From Thermoplasmatota archaeon (GTDB lineage: Archaea; Thermoplasmatota; Penumbrarchaeia; JANQNL01): a stretch of 41,820 bases of DNA. Below the pieces are notes generated by a model, which searched no databases, had not been told where the DNA came from, and saw only the letters and a program-made list of their open reading frames with translations. Both the position numbers and the translations under genes were made by a program. Location of the stretch: positions 1 to 41,820 of the forward strand of contig JANQNL010000205.1 of NCBI GenBank assembly GCA_028279585.1, given 5' to 3'. Shown piece by piece: positions 22,493 to 31,381 of this stretch (positions are counted from its first letter, which is position 1; the number at the start of each line of letters is the position of its first letter).

Positions 22493-25447
22493 ATGGGCGT
22501 TCTTCTACTGGTCAAGATGCTAATGAAGAACCAGTGGTCACATAAGGTGGCCACTGCAGGTTCCATGATGGGCGTGCTCATCTCGGTAGCGTTCATATCA
22601 GGTATATTCATCACATCGGAAGTGATGGTCAGTAGTTTCTTCGAAGAGCAGGTCCAAGACCTGGACGAACATTTCACAGCTTTCGGTTATCCAGATTCGT
22701 CAACGATCGAGCAAGCTGCGCAGTCTCAATCAGATCTTGATGCAAAACTGAGATCCTTTGATTATGTCGAAGAGGTCTCCTTCAGATTGGAACTTGGCCA
22801 TGGTTATTATATTGAACATGCAGATGAGAATCTGACGAGATATCTTAGCGTTATCGGTACGGATAATATTGGACTTGATGAGTACACAGATAATGAGACC
22901 GGTCTACCAACTGATGGATATGGGATGGTCATATCGACACGAGTAGCAAATGATTGGGACCTCGATGTGGGAGACAGTATCAACTTGACTATCTACCAGT
23001 ATGAAGAGGTCATCATTGAAGTGAACGAGTCGATGATGAAGAATGACACGGATGCGATGTTCACAGATGGATTCTACATCGACCGCGTATACGTTTCCTA
23101 TAACTTCACGATGACCATCGAAGGGATCGTACAGATCAAGCAAGAGCACGATGACCAGGGGCCGTTCGTACCGGGTTCAGCCTATGCGTTGATGGGGATC
23201 GAAGGATTGTTCTCCTTCCTGGAACGAGTGGGGAATGTCACCGATGACTACTACCACTTGATGGGTATGATCTCCATAAAAGTGGACATGGACCATTTCT
23301 CGAACCTCGATGATCCGTTCACAACACAACGAGAGGTCCGTTCCATGAAGATAGAGCTCGAACGTGTACTACAACGACATTCATACCATCTTGGCAGGGA
23401 TAGATTGTCAGAAGAATTCAGCTCCTACACCGAATGGTCTGTGGTCATGCGGATATTCTTCGTTGTCACCTCTATCCCTCTCTTCCTCCTCTGCTTCTAT
23501 CTTATCCTGGTCGGTTCCAGGATCGGGATGGAGAGCAAGATGGAGGAGATCGCTCTACTAAAGGTCAAGGGGGCCAGGAACAGGCATGTGTTCTTCACAC
23601 TGCTGGTCGAGTCCATCGGTCACGGGGCCATTGGGGCCTTCGTCGGGGTGATCTTGGGTTCAATACTCTCATTGTTCTTCATAACCCTGATAGTCGGGAC
23701 GGAGATGGAAATCACAGATGTCGTTCCAAATCCCATAGACGCTTTGGTGCTCATCATTATATCCTCTTTGATCGTCACAGCAATAAGACTTCGGTCCATG
23801 ATAAGATTGTCAAGGTTGGAGATATTGCAGGCCATTAGAGGATCGCCCGAAAGGAAAGAGAAGAAGTACAGACCGACGTTCGACATCGTCATCTTATCTG
23901 CGGTTGCGGTGCTTGTAGGCTCGATGATCTACTTCAACATCGGTGAGCCGGAAGGTCCGTTCTTGATCGCGATCTACTATATCACAGAGATATTGAAGCC
24001 TCTGCTTTTGATATTCCTGCCATTCCTTTTGATCCTGTCTATGTCGCGGTTCTTCATCTTGGGGATCCCATCCACTATCCCCTTGGTATCGAAGCTGATG
24101 AAGCCACTCAATCCAGAGCTATTCCCGATGCTGGTTGCAGGATTGAAGTTCAGAGAGCGCAGAGTGGCTACAATGGCCATCCTGATATCGATAACCCTGG
24201 CCTTCGGCACCCTTACATTATCACAGATGGAGACACGGCATGTTGGGGCCAAAGCCCTGGTAGATGCATCGATCCCCACTGATCTTTATGTCGCTGCTAC
24301 CGGTGTCAACTACGACATGACCCATAACCTGACCTTGCTCTCGGGTGTGAATGATGTAGTAGCTGCCCAATACTATCACATCCGGTTACATCAAGAAGGG
24401 GACGAATGGTCCAGTCTGGTATGGGGGAAGATGATAGGTGTGGATATGGACCAATACAGGTCAACTGTATCGCCGTCTAGCGACCTGCTATTGGATGGAC
24501 GATGGATAGGAACTGGAACCTCATCCCCGAACGAGGTCCATGTCATCTTGAACAAACGAGCCGCGGACTCAGGTCATCTTCTGGTGGGTGACAGGGTGAA
24601 CGTCTCGATGGAGCATCAACCTCAGTATGGTAGCTCTTCCGGAAGTTACTTTGAAGAGGTCTATATCATCTGCACGGTAGTTGGCATCGTGGACCACCTG
24701 CCTGGTCTAAGGTCAGATACTCCTGATGAAACGATCACTGATAACAGATGGGGCGATGGGGAGAACGATCACTTGACCGACCGGCGAGAAGAACCGGTGG
24801 TGTACATTCTTGAGGATGATTTGCCAGAGGAGATCGTACCATCATTGTGGGCCTATTTGGTGGACGTAGATGGGAGCAATGAGGATGTGGAACAAGAAAT
24901 AGCCTCAGTAGATTGGAAAGAAGGACCACCAGTGGTGCTAGACAAGGAAAAGGAGATGGAGAGGATATGGTCCCGACCCGCGAACAAGGGGACAGACCTT
25001 ATCCTTGTTGCCGAGTTCCTTTGCATTCTCGTTGCGGTCATCGTTGGGATCATTTTGATACAGATAGTTCAGAATACATCCCGGACCAAGGAGTTCGCAG
25101 AGATAATCGCAAGAGGCGCTACACGAACGGACATCTTCAAATTGCTCCTATCAGAGACCCTTGTGGTGCTCATCGTTGGCATGGTCATCGGAACAGCCAC
25201 TGGCTTTTTGGTAAGCTATTCGTTCCAATCCATATTCTCAGTTGACTGGACCTCATCCATAACCGGCATCGTGGACCCTGTCAATATCGACAAGAGCATT
25301 ACCGTGGCCACACAGGTCCAGTTTCCCCCGACCATACTTCTGATCTACATCTTGACCTTGGTGATGGTCATCATATCCACAGCGCTCATCTCGTATGCGA
25401 TGAGCAAAATCGATGTGGCATCGAATCTGCGATTGAGAAGGACCTGA
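22493..25447 (+). CDS. Large FtsX/MacB-type ABC permease
   Basis: 984 residues from the ATG at 22493, chosen for GGAGG seven bases upstream. An N-terminal helix (about 16-40) is followed by a ~250-residue external domain, three membrane helices (around SIPLFLLCFYLILVG and on), additional helices mid-protein, a second external domain, and three final helices (LILVAEFLCILVAVIVGIIL to the C-terminus). The two FtsX-like blocks each contain the usual cytoplasmic phrase: EEIALLKVKGARNRHVF and FAEIIARGATRTDIFKLL. This is a fused double-FtsX permease, as in large bacterial and archaeal YtrF/MacB-like exporters. With the ATPase it forms a two-gene transporter. The substrate is unknown. Confidence 0.9.
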   Translation: MGVLLLVKMLMKNQWSHKVATAGSMMGVLISVAFISGIFITSEVMVSSFFEEQVQDLDEHFTAFGYPDSSTIEQAAQSQSDLDAKLRSFDYVEEVSFRLELGHGYYIEHADENLTRYLSVIGTDNIGLDEYTDNETGLPTDGYGMVISTRVANDWDLDVGDSINLTIYQYEEVIIEVNESMMKNDTDAMFTDGFYIDRVYVSYNFTMTIEGIVQIKQEHDDQGPFVPGSAYALMGIEGLFSFLERVGNVTDDYYHLMGMISIKVDMDHFSNLDDPFTTQREVRSMKIELERVLQRHSYHLGRDRLSEEFSSYTEWSVVMRIFFVVTSIPLFLLCFYLILVGSRIGMESKMEEIALLKVKGARNRHVFFTLLVESIGHGAIGAFVGVILGSILSLFFITLIVGTEMEITDVVPNPIDALVLIIISSLIVTAIRLRSMIRLSRLEILQAIRGSPERKEKKYRPTFDIVILSAVAVLVGSMIYFNIGEPEGPFLIAIYYITEILKPLLLIFLPFLLILSMSRFFILGIPSTIPLVSKLMKPLNPELFPMLVAGLKFRERRVATMAILISITLAFGTLTLSQMETRHVGAKALVDASIPTDLYVAATGVNYDMTHNLTLLSGVNDVVAAQYYHIRLHQEGDEWSSLVWGKMIGVDMDQYRSTVSPSSDLLLDGRWIGTGTSSPNEVHVILNKRAADSGHLLVGDRVNVSMEHQPQYGSSSGSYFEEVYIICTVVGIVDHLPGLRSDTPDETITDNRWGDGENDHLTDRREEPVVYILEDDLPEEIVPSLWAYLVDVDGSNEDVEQEIASVDWKEGPPVVLDKEKEMERIWSRPANKGTDLILVAEFLCILVAVIVGIILIQIVQNTSRTKEFAEIIARGATRTDIFKLLLSETLVVLIVGMVIGTATGFLVSYSFQSIFSVDWTSSITGIVDPVNIDKSITVATQVQFPPTILLIYILTLVMVIISTALISYAMSKIDVASNLRLRRT

Positions 25448-25451
25448 AGGG

Positions 25452-25646
25452 TCACTTCATCATGGACTTGAAGTTATCAAGGTCCACATACCATAACACA
25501 TACCCACAGCTTAGGCACACATAGACATGGGGTAGATCTGGCATTGCACCGCTCTTACATTCCAATGGTGTGACCCTCACCCTCTCGTTCCTCATGCACT
25601 CTGCATGAGAATATTCGGACCCACCGCACGATGGACATTTGAACAT
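25452..25646 (-). CDS. Small two-CxxC zinc-binding protein
   Basis: 64 residues. An N-terminal FKCPSCGG and a later YVCLSCGYVLWY provide four cysteines for one zinc ribbon. An extra Cys lies between, in SHAECMRNE. Archaea encode many such small ribbons, often nucleic-acid or protein binders, but nothing more specific can be said. It converges with the permease gene, with stop codons only a few bases apart. Confidence 0.7.
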   Translation of the reverse strand: MFKCPSCGGSEYSHAECMRNERVRVTPLECKSGAMPDLPHVYVCLSCGYVLWYVDLDNFKSMMK

Positions 25647-25788
25647 TCATATCACCTATTATGATCTGATGGCACAAGGCTATCGCGTGATGAATAAATA
25701 AATATTATCAGCCCAGCAAGCTGCCTTGACGGAAAAGACGAACATACGTTAATACCTGAAAAGGACTACATCGGTTCAGGTGTATCGA

Positions 25789-26160
25789 ATGGAACTAGGA
25801 GCATTTTCTGTAAGCTTGAACGTCAAGGACCTACAGGTCTCGAAGGACTTCTACATGAAGCTCGGCTTCACGGTCTTTGTAGGCGAAGAGGAACAGAACT
25901 GGTTGATAATGAGAAACGGCGATGCGATCATCGGTCTTTTCCAGGGCATGTTCGAGGGAAACCTCATGACATTCAATCCAGGATGGGATAGCAACGCTCA
26001 GGCTGTCGAGGGTTTCATGGACATACGAGAGATCCAGAAGGACTTGAAAGGCAAGGGCATCGAGCTCATGTCAGAGGCCGATGAGGGTTCAGAAGGGCCT
26101 GCGAATCTCATGCTCATGGACCCGGATGGGAACGTGATATTGCTCGATCAGCATGTGTGA
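25789..26160 (+). CDS. Glyoxalase/bleomycin-resistance fold (VOC) protein
   Basis: About 123 residues, a single VOC domain made of two beta-alpha-beta-beta-beta units: AFSVSLNVKDLQVSKDFYMK, then FTVFVGEEEQNWLIM, with the end PANLMLMDPDGNVILLDQH. Family members include metal-dependent lyases, dioxygenases and antibiotic-binding proteins, but none of these roles can be assigned. The His/Glu metal ligands are only partly apparent. The ATG at 25789 is preferred, with AGGTG six bases before it; a GTG three codons earlier is possible. Confidence 0.85.
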   Translation: MELGAFSVSLNVKDLQVSKDFYMKLGFTVFVGEEEQNWLIMRNGDAIIGLFQGMFEGNLMTFNPGWDSNAQAVEGFMDIREIQKDLKGKGIELMSEADEGSEGPANLMLMDPDGNVILLDQHV

Positions 26161-26165
26161 TTTGA

Positions 26166-26546
26166 TCATCGTTTCTTCATAGAGACAAGATCTTCCCTCG
26201 CCATATGGTTCGCATACTTCTTGAGCCCGTCCTTGGCGATCATACGTTTGTTCGCATCATGGTCAGAGTTGTAGAAGAAACTGAAGATGCCAGACATGAA
26301 GTTGTTAGCCTTTTTGCACTCTTTCCAATCATCGAACTCGTTGCACTGGACACATGTCGGGATGTTCTTTTCCAGGCAACAGGTCCTGACCTTGCACCAA
26401 CTGGCCTTTTCATTGCCCTCACAACCAGGGCACTTCTCGCTCTTGAATTTCTTGCATGAGCCGCAATACAATCCACACTTGGATACCAGCTTCGGATCAC
26501 CTTTCACCTTGTCCTTCGGCATCTGACCACCTATGATGTTGCTCAC
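26166..26546 (-). CDS. DUF3795 cysteine-rich protein
   Basis: 126 residues. The Cys pattern KCGLYCGSCKKF, KCPGCEG, WCKVRTCCLEKN, TCVQCNEF and WKECKK matches DUF3795, a putative zinc-binding family common in anaerobic bacteria and archaea and of unknown role. The stop is a few bases from that of the VOC gene (convergent). A TATA-like TTATTATAC near 26563-26573 would place the transcript start almost at the first ATG; a second ATG eight codons later has AGGTGG upstream, so either start is possible. Confidence 0.8.
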   Translation of the reverse strand: MSNIIGGQMPKDKVKGDPKLVSKCGLYCGSCKKFKSEKCPGCEGNEKASWCKVRTCCLEKNIPTCVQCNEFDDWKECKKANNFMSGIFSFFYNSDHDANKRMIAKDGLKKYANHMAREDLVSMKKR

Positions 26547-26693
26547 TCATTGATACTTATGCAAGTATAATAAGATGAGCAAGAGGGGTGGCCGAAAGTG
26601 GCCATCAATGACATGGTAATACATATTGACGTTTCCAGCGACCTAAGTTCTCATAATCTTTATTAAGACGGTACCTGATAGGTCGTTGATAGC

Positions 26694-29600
26694 ATGCGAT
26701 CCGTTATCGTCCTTCTTGCGCTAGCTGCGCTGATTTTGAGCTCGTTCACCATGATGGTGATCGGTTCGGATGAAGAAGTGAAGGTCGAGATATCGCACCC
26801 TGAACCAGTGGTGGACACTCCCACCACCAGGAACAACGGCCTTTACAATGGGAAGATCCATTACGACGACGTCATGGTGGTCGTGAACGAGAACTCCACC
26901 ATATCAACGACCATAGGAGATTACTTCGCAGCCGCCCGTGGGATCCCAGAAGAAAGGATCTGCAACATAACTGTCCAAACAGGCCAGACCATCAATCGAG
27001 CGCAGTTCAACCAGCTCAAGGCACAGGTCAAGCTCTACATGGCACAGAACAACTTGACAGACAAGATCAACTACATCGTCACCACCAAGGGTGTTCCGCT
27101 CCGAGTGTCCGGAGGATCCCAAGATAGAGCATCTTTGGATGCAGAGCTCACAATGATCAATGGACCAATGGAGGGCCAGATAGGTTCCTCGGGTTGGTCG
27201 AACAATCCATACGCTGGAGCGAACGAGCCGTTCTCCAGGGCCAAATATGGGATCTATCTCGTAACAAGACTGACCGGTTACAACCTGACCCACGCTCTTG
27301 GTCTTATTAACAACGCTACCATCAGCTATGGAACCCGTGGTCTGTTCGTCCTTGACGTAGACCCAGGTCGAGATGGCAGCCCAGGATACAAGATAGCCAA
27401 CGATTGGATGCGGGCTGCTGCACCGATCCTGGAAGAGAAGGGCTTTGACGTCCTGCTCAACGAGAACAATACATACGTCACGAAACAGGAGAACGTCACT
27501 GGTTATTCCTCATGGGGTTCCAATGACGGTCACGATCATCAGTACACCGACCATGCCAAGCCATACAATACCTGGGTACCAGGAGCTATAGCCGAGACCT
27601 TCGTGTCCACGGGCGGAAGGAGCTTTGCATGGCCTCCATCCTACGGCCAGTCGCTGATCGCGGATTGGATCAATGAAGGTGTCACAGGTATCAAGGGTTA
27701 CGTCTACGAACCATACCTTTCAGCCTGCTGCAGGTCCCAGATCCTGTTCGATAGATACACGGACGGTTACTATCTGGCCGAGTCCTTCTATGCTTCATCT
27801 CCGTTCGTCGGATGGATGGGTGTGATATGTGGGGACCCTAAGGTCGCGTCCTACTACGACCGTCTCCCAGACCTCACGGTTGAGGAAGCAGACATCGATG
27901 TTGACCCGAACCCGGTGGTCCAGAGGAACGAGGTGACCGTTAGGTTCGGAGTGACCAATGCTGGTATCATGGACATTACCAACCTTCATGTCCAGGTCAA
28001 TGTCCTGGACGACCAGGACCAGGTCGAGCAGACCATGGATGTCTATCTCGATGTGAATAACACTGATACCAACTGGACTGAGGTCGTGTTCGATACAGAT
28101 GACATGCTTGGCCTCTACGATATCGAGATCGTGATAGACCCTGGTGTTCTCACTAGAGAGATAGATAGGTCCGACAACGTCGATACCATCATACTCGATG
28201 TCCTTGGAAGACCAAAGGTGTTGGCTGCTTGGCCCGAGTCCACAGAAGTGTACCGGGGAGAGACCATCGGCATTACCCTGGACCTTGAGGATGCAGAGGA
28301 TATTGTAACGACCCTCGTTCCTGCTGGTGAGTATAGTCTCGACAGCGTGAACTGGACAGCTCTCCCAGCGGCTTCCTATAATGAGAACTGGACACTGCAG
28401 TTCACACCTGCATACAACATGACACTGGGCGATTACAGCTTCAGGTTCAATGTTACCGATTCAGATTCTGTACTTTCATTCCCATACATAGCTAACTGGA
28501 CCATCACCGTTCTGAACAACGGACCTTTGGTCAATAGCGTTAGGTTCCTAGGCTCAGCCCTCTACAGAGGCTCCACAGCCACGGCACAGGTCAACACGAC
28601 TGACCTGGAGAGCGATCCCGCAGATCTCGACTGCACGATCAGGTACTCATACAACAATGCAACTTGGTATGATGTCTATGATGTGTACCTCAATGGGACC
28701 TTGTTCGAGGCCGACATTGAGATACCATCCTCCATAGATTCTGATAAGCTCTATCTGATGATAGATATCACAGACCCTGATGGTGGGTTCTCTCCTACGG
28801 TCTACAGCACCGGTGGAATGCTTATCCTTAACAACGCACCTACGATCACCAGTGTGACCCTGGACCAAGCTACCGCCAATAGAGGTGACAAGGTAACCTT
28901 CGATGTTATCGCAGCAGATGTTGAGGACTACTTCTACGAGCTTACCTGCCATGGAGAATGGCGTGCGAACGGTTCCACGGATTGGCAGAGCCTCAAGGTT
29001 GGGACCTTCGATGCAACAGAGGACGCCATAGTCATGGAGTTCACAGTTCCTGCAGGGACAACTGTGGGCCTCATTGACGCTCGGTTCCGTGTCACTGACA
29101 CGGATAATGAGTACTCGGATTGGTTCGAGACCGACGGGCCAGTTGTCGTGAACATCGCACCGGTGGTCAATGATCTGGAGTGCAATGCTACCACTACGCG
29201 TTCATCGGACCATGGATTGATAATAACTTTCATTGATGCTGATTCCAGCCCTGGATCGGTCATGGTCGACCTGGAACTGGCACTCGCGGGTACGGACCAG
29301 TGGGTCGCAGGTACCACGGATGTGGTCGTTACATCTGGTTCGACGTTCATACTTACAATACCTGCAAGCCTCGAGGTTGGTTTGTATGATGTTAGGGTTG
29401 CTTTGAAGGACGGAGATATGACCGCCTATGGCGGCTGGACCGAGTTCGATGGTCTGTTCACTGTGGAGAACGTCCTTCCTCTGGTCACTGATGTCAGTTA
29501 CTCTGTGGTCGTTGAGGGTGATGAGCTCAAGTTCACTATCGATATGACCCTGGATGATCCTGATGGCAATATCGTCAGTTCGCTTGTGGGCTACAACATT

Positions 29601-30425
29601 CAGGGTGGTCCGATGGCCGGAGAGAACGGAACCTATGCTGCGAACAAGGTAACAAGTGGCACGAAGTACACACATCAGCTCGTGTTCAGCATTCCTGTGG
29701 TTCGCGCTTCCATCGACAGGACATCCACGGTGAGTGCCAATATCACCATGCAGGACAACGATGGTGGAAAGGTGACCAAGTTCCTGTTCCAGGATGTAGT
29801 GACCATCGAGGGCTCCGGTGGAGACCTTCCAGATGGAGAGGTATCTGACGCCTGGAAGGACAACGGTGATGATACCACTGATACGGACAGTGATGGTCTT
29901 CCGGACTGGTGGGAGGAGGAGCAGGGGTTGGACCCAGACAATTCCTCGGATGCCGAACCTGCCATAGTCGATCAGTTCGACGATGAGAAGGAGCAGTATG
30001 ACGACTGGAAGGCCAACCAGGCATCTGAGGGCGATTTCCCATGGGTCATCGTCATCATCGTTATCATCTGTGTCCTCGTCCTACTGGCGCTCATCATCGT
30101 AGCTGTCATCATGGTGGCAAGACCTAAAGGCAAGGAGGAGCCACCTGGAGAGGACAAGAAGGAGGAGGAAGCAGAATTACCACCACCTCCACCTCCAGCA
30201 CAGCTCACGGAGGGAGAGGTTGGACCGGATGGTCCACCCCCAGAACCCGAAACAGAAGCTCCCGAGCAGGATGATCTTGAAGTGTCGGAGGAAGAGGAGG
30301 AGGAACCTCTCGAAGAGGATGTTCCAGAAGAGGACTTCCACCCTCCACCAGATAACGAGATGGACCTACCGGCCCACGAAGAAGAGTTGGATGAGGATAC
30401 CACAGGGATCGACTGGGACCTATAG
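26694..30425 (+). CDS. Giant TIGR03790-type surface protein with Ig repeats and membrane anchor
   Basis: 1243 residues. A signal peptide (about 1-25) is followed by a TIGR03790 domain (about 40-390), recognisable from DDVMVVVNENSTISTTIGDYF, ARGIPEERICNITV and YIVTTKGVPLRV. Next come a CARDB-like unit (VTVRFGVTNAGIMDITNL) and several Ig/cadherin-like repeats with recurring wording (GSALYRGSTATAQV, TANRGDKVTFDV). A calcium-type motif DTDSDGLPDWWEEEQGLDP lies just outside one C-terminal helix (about 1107-1137). The ~105-residue cytoplasmic tail is rich in Pro and Glu/Asp. TIGR03790 proteins are secreted and of unknown activity. A TATA-like stretch (TTTATTAA, near 26658) precedes the gene. Confidence 0.87.
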   Translation: MRSVIVLLALAALILSSFTMMVIGSDEEVKVEISHPEPVVDTPTTRNNGLYNGKIHYDDVMVVVNENSTISTTIGDYFAAARGIPEERICNITVQTGQTINRAQFNQLKAQVKLYMAQNNLTDKINYIVTTKGVPLRVSGGSQDRASLDAELTMINGPMEGQIGSSGWSNNPYAGANEPFSRAKYGIYLVTRLTGYNLTHALGLINNATISYGTRGLFVLDVDPGRDGSPGYKIANDWMRAAAPILEEKGFDVLLNENNTYVTKQENVTGYSSWGSNDGHDHQYTDHAKPYNTWVPGAIAETFVSTGGRSFAWPPSYGQSLIADWINEGVTGIKGYVYEPYLSACCRSQILFDRYTDGYYLAESFYASSPFVGWMGVICGDPKVASYYDRLPDLTVEEADIDVDPNPVVQRNEVTVRFGVTNAGIMDITNLHVQVNVLDDQDQVEQTMDVYLDVNNTDTNWTEVVFDTDDMLGLYDIEIVIDPGVLTREIDRSDNVDTIILDVLGRPKVLAAWPESTEVYRGETIGITLDLEDAEDIVTTLVPAGEYSLDSVNWTALPAASYNENWTLQFTPAYNMTLGDYSFRFNVTDSDSVLSFPYIANWTITVLNNGPLVNSVRFLGSALYRGSTATAQVNTTDLESDPADLDCTIRYSYNNATWYDVYDVYLNGTLFEADIEIPSSIDSDKLYLMIDITDPDGGFSPTVYSTGGMLILNNAPTITSVTLDQATANRGDKVTFDVIAADVEDYFYELTCHGEWRANGSTDWQSLKVGTFDATEDAIVMEFTVPAGTTVGLIDARFRVTDTDNEYSDWFETDGPVVVNIAPVVNDLECNATTTRSSDHGLIITFIDADSSPGSVMVDLELALAGTDQWVAGTTDVVVTSGSTFILTIPASLEVGLYDVRVALKDGDMTAYGGWTEFDGLFTVENVLPLVTDVSYSVVVEGDELKFTIDMTLDDPDGNIVSSLVGYNIQGGPMAGENGTYAANKVTSGTKYTHQLVFSIPVVRASIDRTSTVSANITMQDNDGGKVTKFLFQDVVTIEGSGGDLPDGEVSDAWKDNGDDTTDTDSDGLPDWWEEEQGLDPDNSSDAEPAIVDQFDDEKEQYDDWKANQASEGDFPWVIVIIVIICVLVLLALIIVAVIMVARPKGKEEPPGEDKKEEEAELPPPPPPAQLTEGEVGPDGPPPEPETEAPEQDDLEVSEEEEEEPLEEDVPEEDFHPPPDNEMDLPAHEEELDEDTTGIDWDL

Positions 30426-31367
30426 GATCCTGTGTATGTGGGTGCCGGCCTCACCGGCCATGGCTTCCTCGATCTTTTCGATACTAGTGATTATGACCTC
30501 GTCGCCGCCACGCTCGAGGAACTCGATGGCGGCCTCTATCTTTGGACCCATACTGCCCTTGGGGAACTGTCCCTGGGCATGATATTCCTTTATCTGATCC
30601 AAAGAGACGCTCCGTAAGGACATTTGCTGAGGCTTGTTGAAATCCACATAGACCAATGGTAGGGTCGTTACAATGAGGAGCTTCCTTGTCTGAAGGTCAG
30701 TTGCCAATCGGGAAGAGGCAAGGTCCTTGTCGATGACCGCTTCCACACCATCGATGACGTTATCCTCTTTGATGATGACAGGCAGGCCACCGCCACCGCA
30801 TGCGATGACGACCTTGCCTTTTCCAAGGAGGGTCATTATCGACTCTTCCTCCAAGATCTTCTGAGGATGTGGGGATGGGACAACGCGGCGCCATCCACGG
30901 CCTGCAGAGTCCTCTGCAACTGCCCAACTCTCCTGCTTCACAAGCTCGTCGATCTTCTGTTTGGTGTAGAACATTCCCACGGGTTTAGAGGGTGACTTCC
31001 ATTCGGGATCGTTGGCATCAACGACCACCTGGGTGACAAGGCTGACAGCGACCTTGTTTATCCCAGCCTTATGCATGGCGTTCTGCATCTCTTGCTGGAG
31101 CATGTAGCCTATGCTGCCCTGGGTCTCTGCCACGCACACACCGAGAGGATATGGAGGGAGGATGTCCCTGGCATGCTCGTGCCGTAGAAGTGCATTCCCG
31201 ACCTGGGGTCCGTTGCCGTGGGTGATAACAAGATCGTAGCCTAAATAGATGAGCTTTACAAGATGGGCGCAGGTCTCCCTGGCGTTGGCGAACTGCTGGT
31301 AGATGGTACCTTCCTGACCATCTTTAATGAGAGCATTACCCCCAATCGCCACCACCAGGTTCTCCAT
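30420..31367 (-). CDS. arcC: Carbamate kinase
   Basis: About 315 residues in the amino-acid kinase fold. Landmarks are VVAIGGNALI, LVITHGNGPQVGNAL, VVPSPHPQ, GKVVIACGGGGLPVI, GVEAVIDKDLAS and GSMGPKIEAA, all characteristic of carbamate kinase. It makes ATP from carbamoyl phosphate and ADP, or the reverse, at the end of the arginine deiminase route or in carbamoyl phosphate supply. No arginine deiminase or ornithine transcarbamoylase gene is nearby. The ATG at 31367 was chosen because the family begins a few residues before GGNALI; the open frame extends upstream into the neighbouring gene. The stop overlaps that of the surface protein in convergent orientation. Confidence 0.94.
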   Translation of the reverse strand: MENLVVAIGGNALIKDGQEGTIYQQFANARETCAHLVKLIYLGYDLVITHGNGPQVGNALLRHEHARDILPPYPLGVCVAETQGSIGYMLQQEMQNAMHKAGINKVAVSLVTQVVVDANDPEWKSPSKPVGMFYTKQKIDELVKQESWAVAEDSAGRGWRRVVPSPHPQKILEEESIMTLLGKGKVVIACGGGGLPVIIKEDNVIDGVEAVIDKDLASSRLATDLQTRKLLIVTTLPLVYVDFNKPQQMSLRSVSLDQIKEYHAQGQFPKGSMGPKIEAAIEFLERGGDEVIITSIEKIEEAMAGEAGTHIHRIL

Positions 31368-31381
31368 GGGATGTCCCTCGC

